A stretch of DNA of 26,175 nt from a virus. Of this stretch, positions 6,940 through 13,355 are shown piece after piece. Below the pieces are notes generated by a model. The model made no database searches. It was not told where the DNA came from and was given only the letters and a program-made list of their open reading frames with translations. The stretch is taken from the IMG/VR virus record IMGVR_UViG_3300047284_000471, positions 1 through 26,175 of that record. One strand, given 5' to 3'. How positions within the stretch are numbered: position 1 is the first letter of the stretch; each line of letters begins with the position of its first letter. The translations under genes and the position numbers were made by a program.

Positions 6940-7299
6940 TTAGACTCTTGTATAACAAACACTTGCGACACCTTGCCCTGGATGAGCAATAGTAGAGAAT
7001 GCACCATACGACAGGTCAAGATCTCTGCCACCAACATAAGGTCCACGATCATTCACACGCACAATCACTGACTTACCATTTCGTTGATTGGTCACACGCA
7101 ATCTGGTTCCGAAAGGAAGCCATCGATGCGCCACTGATTTGCCATATGCATTAAATGATTCTCCGTTGGCAGTAGTCTGCCCATGATATCCATCACCAAT
7201 TCCATAATGTGATGCGAGGGAACATCCGCTCGCTGCCTTTGCTTGAAGGGGTGCCAGTCCTGCAGCGGCAATGGCAATAACTGAAAAAAGTTTAAGCAT
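6940..7299 (-). CDS. RlpA-like secreted lytic transglycosylase (double-psi beta-barrel)
   Basis: A 119-aa protein with an N-terminal signal peptide (MLKLFSVIAIAAAGLAPLQAKA, hydrophobic core about 4-17, AxA-type cleavage near 22). The rest is a single RlpA/DPBB domain, with TANGE, VAH-x-x-LPFGT, VTNxxNG and NDRGPYVGGR-x-DLS. Glu47, His58 and Asp84 match in type and spacing (11 and 26 residues) the residues important for Pseudomonas aeruginosa RlpA lytic activity. There is no SPOR domain. It may cleave naked glycan strands in the periplasm, in lysis or cell-wall remodelling; that role is inferred. It is downstream of two tRNAs and has its own terminator. It has no recognisable late promoter. 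Confidence 0.85.
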   Translation of the reverse strand: MLKLFSVIAIAAAGLAPLQAKAASGCSLASHYGIGDGYHGQTTANGESFNAYGKSVAHRWLPFGTRLRVTNQRNGKSVIVRVNDRGPYVGGRDLDLSYGAFSTIAHPGQGVASVCYTRV

Positions 7300-7419
7300 T
7301 AAAATCGATTGAACTCTACATCCGAATAGAAGGGGGGTACACCCAACTTCTCAGTGGGCACCTTCCTCGGCTCTAAATGGCAATACTCAAACTCTAATAA
7401 TAAAAATTGGTACTACCAA

Positions 7420-7491
7420 TGGGAACAGATAGATTTGAACTATCGACCTCTGCGTTATCAGCACATTGCTCTACCACTGAGCTATGCTCCC
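7420..7491 (-). tRNA. tRNA-Ile (anticodon GAU)
   Basis: A cloverleaf on the minus strand: acceptor GGGAGCA/TGTTCCC, D arm GCTC/GAGC, anticodon loop CTGATAA (GAT), T arm GATAG-TTCAAAT-CTATC, discriminator A. The top pair of the anticodon stem is an A-G mismatch and one pair is G-T, so this stem is weaker than in the other tRNAs. Confidence 0.92.
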
Positions 7492-7494
7492 ATA

Positions 7495-7566
7495 TGGGCA
7501 ATGTCGGATTCGAACCAACGACTTACTGCTTGTAAGGCAGCCACTCTACCGCTGAGTTAATCGCCC
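7495..7566 (-). tRNA. tRNA-Val (anticodon UAC)
   Basis: A cloverleaf on the minus strand: acceptor GGGCGAT/ATTGCCC, D arm ACTC/GAGT, anticodon stem GCTGC/GCAGT with loop CTTACAA (TAC), T arm GTTGG-TTCGAAT-CCGAC. It ends 3 bases before tRNA-Ile. The first 21 bases overlap the 3' end of the CpeT-like gene, whose stop is the D-loop TAG. Confidence 0.95.
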
Positions 7567-8004
7567 AAAATGATAGTAATCTTTACTACCCCAAATTATT
7601 TGGTTATTTATGTAACCCGCATCACGGGTTATTAATGATTCCTTTGATAGTTGGAACTCGGAACGGAGAACTGCACCTCTTACGATGCAATCCGTTCCGA
7701 TGTTTGTTCCAATCCATTTACCTTTGATTTCAGGAGTGACTATTGTATCACACCTTTCGTTCCTTGTCCAGTCTAAGTTCCAATTCTGGAGAAGAATTCC
7801 AGATTCAGTTTCGGTCATAGTGTAGTATTTTTCTCGATATGGGTTGTTCTTACCTTTGTAGTGATACCACTGCTTAGTATAGAACTTTCCATCATCGACT
7901 TGTTCCCAAGAGATTAGAATCCAGGCGAACATAGATGGGTTGCCGTATGCTTGTTGCTTGTTAGACCAAGTGCCAAGCAGGCAACTCAAGAACTCCGTTA
8001 TCAT
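7546..8004 (-). CDS. cpeT: CpeT/CpcT-family phycobiliprotein lyase
   Basis: A protein of up to 152 aa. The N-terminal FLSCLLGTWSNKQQAYGNPSMFAWI matches the CpeT pattern of a short helix, G-x-(F/W)-SN-x-x-Q and a P-x-(M/L)-(F/Y)-A segment. Later landmarks are YHYKGKNNPYREKYYTM, a paired Cys region, and a C-terminal WGS-x-x-YYHF. CpeT proteins are calycin-fold bilin lyases that attach chromophore to phycoerythrin, and cyanophages are known to carry them. The last eight codons lie in tRNA-Val. ATG 8004 lies inside a sigma70 -10 box, so the true start is uncertain; a TTG at 7989 after GGAG is another candidate. It suggests a phycoerythrin-containing host. Confidence 0.83.
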   Translation of the reverse strand: MITEFLSCLLGTWSNKQQAYGNPSMFAWILISWEQVDDGKFYTKQWYHYKGKNNPYREKYYTMTETESGILLQNWNLDWTRNERCDTIVTPEIKGKWIGTNIGTDCIVRGAVLRSEFQLSKESLITRDAGYINNQIIWGSKDYYHFGRLTQR

Positions 8005-8028
8005 AACACAAAAACTTCAGGTTGTCAA
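8000..8028 (-). promoter_or_regulatory. Consensus sigma70 promoter at the start of cpeT
   Basis: TTGACA (8023-8028), 17-base spacer, TATGAT (8000-8005) on the minus strand. It overlaps the last codons of the CP12-like gene, and its -10 box contains the first ATG of the CpeT frame. It should drive cpeT, tRNA-Val, tRNA-Ile and rlpA. Confidence 0.75.
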
Positions 8029-8237
8029 ACGTCGTAAATTCTACACTCATCTGCATGTGGATTTTCATTGCAAAATAGTTCTAAAGGAGTTGGATCCTTT
8101 ACTTTTTCTGGATTATTCTTTTTATATAGATTTAAAGAGTCTAATTCTTGTTGAGTATGTCTCCTAGCCTGAGGAGATGTAGTGGGATCCTCAAGAATTT
8201 TTAGATCCTTTTCTATGTGCTGATCAATGTTTTCCAT
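8025..8237 (-). CDS. CP12-like protein (C-terminal CP12 motif)
   Basis: A 70-aa protein starting MENIDQHIEKDLKIL. The C-terminus DPTPLELFCNENPHADECRIYDV has the hallmark CP12 pattern FC-x-x-NP-x-x-x-ECR-x-Y, with Cys56 and Cys65 able to form the C-terminal disulphide that binds GAPDH. CP12 shuts down the Calvin cycle by tying up GAPDH and phosphoribulokinase, and cyanophages are known to encode CP12 to redirect carbon into the pentose phosphate pathway. The N-terminal Cys pair and the AWDxVEEL core are absent; instead there is SPQARRHTQQELDSL. It lies between the hub gene and cpeT. The CP12 assignment rests on the last 20 residues. Confidence 0.75.
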   Translation of the reverse strand: MENIDQHIEKDLKILEDPTTSPQARRHTQQELDSLNLYKKNNPEKVKDPTPLELFCNENPHADECRIYDV

Positions 8238-8261
8238 TGATTGTATCCGAATGTACGCTAT

Positions 8262-8269
8262 TATTTAGG
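8262..8269 (-). promoter_or_regulatory. Late-promoter-like CCTAAATA upstream of the CP12-like gene
   Basis: On the minus strand CCTAAATA overlaps the stop of the gp27-like gene and lies 24 bases upstream of ATG 8237. One base differs from the NATAAATA consensus, so this is a weak candidate. Confidence 0.25.
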
Positions 8270-9599
8270 TTGGCGTTTTAATGCCTAAAGAATCTTTAAC
8301 TACAGTCATCTCTGTGAATAGAGTATTTCCATTGGCAAATCTATGCTTCACACCTGCAATAACATATTTTCCACTATAGATTCTATCCAATTCAATTTTA
8401 TTAGAAGATTTTTTTGTGTTCAACATTTTTGGTATTTCTATATACACACCCTGGCCAGGTGTTAGTTTTAAATTTCCTGGAACTCTAACTTCTAATTTAA
8501 TATGTTCAAAGTTATTTTTTCGGCAAAAATTGTATATCGCAGTTTCTTCCCATCTTACTGGAACTTCTCCTGTAGTTGGTCCAACACTTGAGGATGAAGA
8601 TCCTGTATTTTTATCCCAAAGATGCAGTTGATTTGTACGATATCTATTTCTTCGTATAGAGTTTATAAGTACATCATATTGTGGGCTAGCACTGGCATAT
8701 GGATTTTCATTACCAAGATGTTCCATTTTTGAATAGACATCAGAAATATAATATGCAGTTCCGCCGTAAGGGATCTGTTTATTTCCATTTGGAGTTGGAA
8801 CTTTTGATAATGGAATATAGTCCAGAGATACACCAGAAAATATGCCTGCCCAAGTTCCATTTCTGAGTGGTGTTAAACCATCAAAGAGTGCTGGATATGC
8901 CACAGATTCAATAGTATAAAGGTCAACACCATCACTTTTTTCTGAAGTATTTTTCATTGCATACTTATACTCAGGTATAGTAGCAGATTTAATATCAGTA
9001 ATAATTTTATCGAAGGATTTGAAATGATAACCTTCAGAATTTTGATAGAAAATAAATCCACCTTGCCTCTGATTAGATTCTCTAACTGCTCTACCGCCCA
9101 ACCAATTAATAACATCAAAAGGTCTCCAGTTTGGTATTACACATTTAACTTTATCATAAGTTGATTCTATCTTCAATTTACTAGATGGTATCAGTAATAT
9201 ATCAGTAGAAATTTCCTTAACAATTTGATGAGCTTTTTTATTTTTATATGACTTAAAAACATTACTTATCTCATTAATCATAAATTCTGGAGATACGCAC
9301 TCAATAGTATACGCTTCCTTTTTCTCAAAACGAATTCTATTTGATATTCTATATGCCCTAACTTCATAGGTAATAGATTTATTTGTTGTTTTAGGTTTAA
9401 CAATAATTCTTATTAGTTCATTTCCTCTTAATGAATCAATTAGATTCACAGAATCATTGATAGCCAAACTTATTCTTCTGCATGGAAAATCTAACGATTC
9501 GATAATATTGAATTCGGATACCAAAGGCATCAAATCAAATGTTGTCGATCCTTTTTGATCTATAATTGATACTTGCTCTACTTTTACTGGTGTTGACAT
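8265..9599 (-). CDS. Baseplate hub protein, gp27-like
   Basis: A 444-aa protein starting MSTPVKVEQVSIIDQKG. The order of features fits a T4 gp27-type hub. There is an N-terminal beta-barrel stretch (FNIIESLDFPCRRISLAINDSVNL), a block of the form FMINEISNVFKSY, and then CVIPNWRPFDVINWLGGRAV followed by GGFIFYQNSEGYHFKSFD, a signature shared with gp27/gpD-type hubs. The C-terminus has a second barrel with LTPGQGVYIEIPK and YVIAGVKHRF. Hub trimers join the tail tube to the gp5 spike. It lies 6 bases downstream of the second tape-measure-like gene, at the end of the tail-core run. T4 gp27 is 391 aa. Confidence 0.8.
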   Translation of the reverse strand: MSTPVKVEQVSIIDQKGSTTFDLMPLVSEFNIIESLDFPCRRISLAINDSVNLIDSLRGNELIRIIVKPKTTNKSITYEVRAYRISNRIRFEKKEAYTIECVSPEFMINEISNVFKSYKNKKAHQIVKEISTDILLIPSSKLKIESTYDKVKCVIPNWRPFDVINWLGGRAVRESNQRQGGFIFYQNSEGYHFKSFDKIITDIKSATIPEYKYAMKNTSEKSDGVDLYTIESVAYPALFDGLTPLRNGTWAGIFSGVSLDYIPLSKVPTPNGNKQIPYGGTAYYISDVYSKMEHLGNENPYASASPQYDVLINSIRRNRYRTNQLHLWDKNTGSSSSSVGPTTGEVPVRWEETAIYNFCRKNNFEHIKLEVRVPGNLKLTPGQGVYIEIPKMLNTKKSSNKIELDRIYSGKYVIAGVKHRFANGNTLFTEMTVVKDSLGIKTPT

Positions 9600-9605
9600 A
9601 AGATA

Positions 9606-12600
9606 TTACAGGTTAAATTTCCATCCATACTGAATCATCGAAGTTGGTGAATTGAATGCTTCGATTGGTAATGATTTGCTTGGTCCAGGAAGAATAATTG
9701 GTTGAGATTGAGCTCCTGCTTTATTTACTGTCGGTGATGGTTTTACACCAGAAAATGCTGCTGCAGCTGCACTATTTATTTTTCTTTGAGCGGTATCGCT
9801 AGCAATATCCTTTTGGTTTCTAACGCTTTCAGTTGCTTGAGTTAATTGTGCTCCAGTTTGACCAGTGAAAGAAGCAGATACAATTTGATTAGTTTTTTGT
9901 GGTGTAAGTTTTTCTTTAGCGGCTTTTCCTGCTTCTACACCAGCACCTTGAATCTGTGCTTGCTGTGCTGCCTGGTCTCCACCTAATCCAGTAGTATTTA
10001 ATTTGACAATATCTTCAGCAATCTTACTAATTAATCCCTTAACTTGTTCCTCTTTACTTTGCTCCTCGGTTTTTTCTCCATCACCTTCTTTATTTGGCGA
10101 ATCTCCTGGTGCTTGTACACCAGAAGAACTTACTTGCACCTTACCTCTTACAAGATTTGCTTCTGAAATACGTCTCTTCTTGTTAACACCAGCATCATCT
10201 GTTGCACGAGCTTCAATTGCTTTTGCTAATGCTTCTTTATCTCCAGTTTTTGCTGCCTTAATAACACTTGAAGGAACGGAACCATAGTTATATGCAAGTG
10301 ATGTAAGTGCCGCATGAGCATTATCATCTAACTTACTCCATCCTTCTCCTACTGCTTTCTTAGCACCGTCATAGAATGCCTTTGTTCTCCTTGCAAGATC
10401 TCTTTCAGCATCATCTTTAGTTGTTTTATAACCTTTGGTTACTCCTACAACTTTACCATCTGACTTAGTTTGAGTATCACTACCATATCCCACTCTGTAA
10501 GCATTTACATCCCAATATGCTTCTTCTCTATAACCTTCATGACTCTTCAACCAATTAACTGCTTTAGCAAAACCACCATCAGCCTTCTTAATTAAAGTTG
10601 TTCCTCCAAACGAGAACGAAGGTCTATAAACACTAGTAAATGCTTTTGGTCCACCTATACTAAAGTTTGGTAGAGCATATCCACCAGACTTTGCCTCTCT
10701 CAATCTTCGATTTGTTAAATTTGGACTGCCTTTAGTTGCTGGAGTATTGAATGGAACAACAAACGCTTGTCCACCAGATGCCTTTTTAAAACCTACCCAT
10801 TCCTTACCATGACCCTCAAATGCAATTGATCTTCCACCATCCAAAGATACTGGATAACCAGACATCGGACCATCAATCCATCCACCATTAGATCTACCAT
10901 CTAAAACTTGTAATGGGCCTCCGCCAGACTTTTTAGGTGCTTGTGGTTGTGCTTTTGGAAGTTGTTTTGTCCCACCTTCAGATTTTTGCCAATCTAAAAG
11001 TAAGAAAGTATTTTTAGCATCTTTAGTATCTACTGGTATTCTATCTTGTTGACCCGTTAAGAACCCACCAAGAGTATCCATGGCACCAGCAACACCAGTT
11101 CTAAAGAATTTGAAACCTTCTTTAGTCTTATGAGCCTTGTAATTATTACCATCACTAGCAGTAAATTCTCTTTCATCACCAACTTTCATTCCATAATTTT
11201 TATCAATGGATTGATCCTTTGATATTTTGGCATCCTTAACTTCAGTGTCAAACTTCGCCTTTAAAGTTGTATAATCTTTTGGATGTATTCCATCTTGTCC
11301 TGCTTCATAACCACCCATCCAGGATGCACCATACTGTTTAGCAAGTTCTTTCAGTTTATTATTGAGAGGTGCAAACTTTGGATTATTGGTAGGAACTCCA
11401 ACTAATTGAACCTTTGCACCAGCTTCCTTCAAATACTTAAGTTGTTCTTCAACACTCTTTAGATCACTAGGTGAATTTAATATACCAGAAGATAATCTAA
11501 TTGTTTTATCTTTAAAACTGCCTTTGTCTTGACTCTTAATATAATCTAGTACACCCTTCGATGATCTACCAACCATCTGAGCATCAGTTTCAGTTCCTGC
11601 TCCTTGCTTACCCTCTAAACCTCTAGCAACACTGTCACCAATTGTAGTGTCCGCTTTTCCACCACCAGTTCCATCTGATTTTGTTGGACCAGGACCACCA
11701 GTTGAAGTTCCACTACTCTTTCCAACTTTATTACCGATAACTAAGGCAGCACCTAGTAAGTCAGTAAGCAAACCTAGGACTGTAGTATCACCCTTTTTAT
11801 TGTATTTCTTCTGATCTTTTGGTATGGAAACTGATTTACCTTTACCAAAAAGTTTATCGAGAATTGATGGTTTACCCTTCTTCTTTTCTTCCGATGTTGG
11901 TGTTTTCTGTTTACCCTGAGCAGATTTAACTACTGTTGGGGGAACACCAAATGAGTTAGCAATTGGAGCAATGATACTACCAACTAAAGGTGTAATTGCT
12001 GCTCCAGCTGGACCTAAAGAACCAACAGTTTGTGTGATATTTGCGATAATACCAGCACCAATACCCTTGAATGGTGCCATGAACAACTTGGATAGATTAG
12101 ATGCCTGCTTAGGATCAGACTTGGCACCATCCTGCTTATTACCACCGAACATTCCACCGAGAGAAGATAGTGGTTTTATTCCAGCATCCTTTCTTCTCTG
12201 ATCATTATCAGCAGGAATTGGCATGTTGACACTAAGAGGCATCCTGACTTCAGGACCTCTTTCACCAACAATTGCTGGAGTTGGTTTTGTAAATACACCA
12301 CCTTCAGCAGCAAATGGTATGTTTGATTCTGCCGAAGGTGTTTGTGCTTTGTCTGTGGCACCCTGTAAAGAACCACTCTGAGGTGCTGGAGGTGCCTTTG
12401 CTTCGCCTCCTCCAGACATCATGCTACCGAGAGCCATTCCCCCGCCAAGGAGGGCGAGACCACCCAATACTGCTCCAGCTCTACCTCTTGGTTTTGCTTT
12501 AATATCACCTGCCTTAGCACTTTGCTCGGCAGACCAAGCACCAAAACCACCCTTAGCATTCGCAGCTGCGGCACCTGTACCAACAGCATTTAATGCCTTT

Positions 12601-13352
12601 GCCTGTTTACCAATACTCTTTTTAGATTTTGATAAACTATTCCATAAAGTTTCTAGTACCCACTTAAATGCCTTAATAACCGTTAATGGTTTTTTAAGGA
12701 ATGCCATTCCCAATAGAAGAGAACCAAATCCAACTATAAAATTACCAAAACCTTTTATCCTATCCCATAAACTCTTATCACTATCAAACATATCAACAAG
12801 ACCTTCAATAGCCTTGAATAAGTTTTCGGTAATAAATTTATACAACCATTGGAATATTTTTATTACTCCATTAACTATCTTCGCTAGTTTCTCCCCATTT
12901 TTAGGATCAGATATCCATCTGAGTATTGCTTGACCCAAAAACGCTCGCATAAAAAACTGTCCCAGTTGTGCGAGTCCTTGGAAGAAATCACTAGCAACAG
13001 TTACAGCAAATCCAGCAAATTTACTTGCCCAATCAATAGAACCTTCTTTTTGTACTTGTTTTCCCTTGTTTGCCTTTTCTTTTTGAAAAGACTTTTTCAT
13101 ATCATCAAGTTCAGCACCTTTTAATTTCAATCCCTCAACTAGGGTCTTTAAAATTTGCTGATTGACGATAATCATACTATTAACAGTACCGCCAAGTCTG
13201 TTAATAGATGTCAAAAATGCTCCATAACTTGAAGCAACTGCCTGAGATCCTGACGATTTTTTTACACCAGTTGCCATCTTTGCAGATGGTAGACTTACCA
13301 TTTTGTAAAGTGCTGGTTTGGTAGAACCTGTGGGTGCTTTTACTGCGGCCAT
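9606..13352 (-). CDS. Second tape-measure-like protein with SGNH and GH24 lysozyme domains
   Basis: A 1248-aa protein. Residues 1-250 are helical and match the 1516-aa neighbour (LRWISDPKNGEKLAKIV at 144-160). Residues 349-374 hold the tape-measure motif AEGG-x-x-TKPT-x-A-x-x-GERGPEV-x-x-PLS. An SGNH/GDSL-like domain follows at about 570-700 (GDS at 572-574, DGIHP at 687-691). A GH24 lysozyme domain is at about 930-1070, with Glu939 in SHEG and Asp948 in YWDVN; the usual Thr is Val954 in RVGYG. A spacer module EEQV...DIVKLNT lies at 1101-1120. Low-complexity Gly/Pro/Lys linkers separate the domains. It starts 3 bases after the previous gene. Enzymatic roles in wall penetration are inferred from the motifs. 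Confidence 0.82.
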   Translation of the reverse strand: MAAVKAPTGSTKPALYKMVSLPSAKMATGVKKSSGSQAVASSYGAFLTSINRLGGTVNSMIIVNQQILKTLVEGLKLKGAELDDMKKSFQKEKANKGKQVQKEGSIDWASKFAGFAVTVASDFFQGLAQLGQFFMRAFLGQAILRWISDPKNGEKLAKIVNGVIKIFQWLYKFITENLFKAIEGLVDMFDSDKSLWDRIKGFGNFIVGFGSLLLGMAFLKKPLTVIKAFKWVLETLWNSLSKSKKSIGKQAKALNAVGTGAAAANAKGGFGAWSAEQSAKAGDIKAKPRGRAGAVLGGLALLGGGMALGSMMSGGGEAKAPPAPQSGSLQGATDKAQTPSAESNIPFAAEGGVFTKPTPAIVGERGPEVRMPLSVNMPIPADNDQRRKDAGIKPLSSLGGMFGGNKQDGAKSDPKQASNLSKLFMAPFKGIGAGIIANITQTVGSLGPAGAAITPLVGSIIAPIANSFGVPPTVVKSAQGKQKTPTSEEKKKGKPSILDKLFGKGKSVSIPKDQKKYNKKGDTTVLGLLTDLLGAALVIGNKVGKSSGTSTGGPGPTKSDGTGGGKADTTIGDSVARGLEGKQGAGTETDAQMVGRSSKGVLDYIKSQDKGSFKDKTIRLSSGILNSPSDLKSVEEQLKYLKEAGAKVQLVGVPTNNPKFAPLNNKLKELAKQYGASWMGGYEAGQDGIHPKDYTTLKAKFDTEVKDAKISKDQSIDKNYGMKVGDEREFTASDGNNYKAHKTKEGFKFFRTGVAGAMDTLGGFLTGQQDRIPVDTKDAKNTFLLLDWQKSEGGTKQLPKAQPQAPKKSGGGPLQVLDGRSNGGWIDGPMSGYPVSLDGGRSIAFEGHGKEWVGFKKASGGQAFVVPFNTPATKGSPNLTNRRLREAKSGGYALPNFSIGGPKAFTSVYRPSFSFGGTTLIKKADGGFAKAVNWLKSHEGYREEAYWDVNAYRVGYGSDTQTKSDGKVVGVTKGYKTTKDDAERDLARRTKAFYDGAKKAVGEGWSKLDDNAHAALTSLAYNYGSVPSSVIKAAKTGDKEALAKAIEARATDDAGVNKKRRISEANLVRGKVQVSSSGVQAPGDSPNKEGDGEKTEEQSKEEQVKGLISKIAEDIVKLNTTGLGGDQAAQQAQIQGAGVEAGKAAKEKLTPQKTNQIVSASFTGQTGAQLTQATESVRNQKDIASDTAQRKINSAAAAAFSGVKPSPTVNKAGAQSQPIILPGPSKSLPIEAFNSPTSMIQYGWKFNL
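9993..10073 (-). repeat. EEQ...KLNT spacer module, copy in the 1248-aa protein
   Basis: Residues 1094-1120 encode KTEEQSKEEQVKGLISKIAE followed by DIVKLNT. The same 27-residue module occurs twice in the 1516-aa neighbour. In each case it lies just after an enzyme domain. Confidence 0.75.
12895..12920 (-). repeat. 26-bp exact repeat shared by the two tape-measure-like genes (copy 1)
   Basis: Identical over 26 bases to 17404-17429. It encodes RWISDPKNG in both proteins. The flanks are diverged, so the identity reflects strong conservation or recent local gene conversion. Confidence 0.85.
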
Positions 13353-13355
13353 CTA

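Noticed and set aside
7605-7612. CATAAATA on the minus strand within cpeT, about 38 bases before tRNA-Val
   Set aside because: It fits NATAAATA, but it is inside coding sequence, and tRNA genes in such phages are usually early; not enough support.
12421-12933. Plus-strand 170-codon frame opposite the second tape-measure-like gene
   Set aside because: Antisense to conserved coding sequence, with no promoter or ribosome site.
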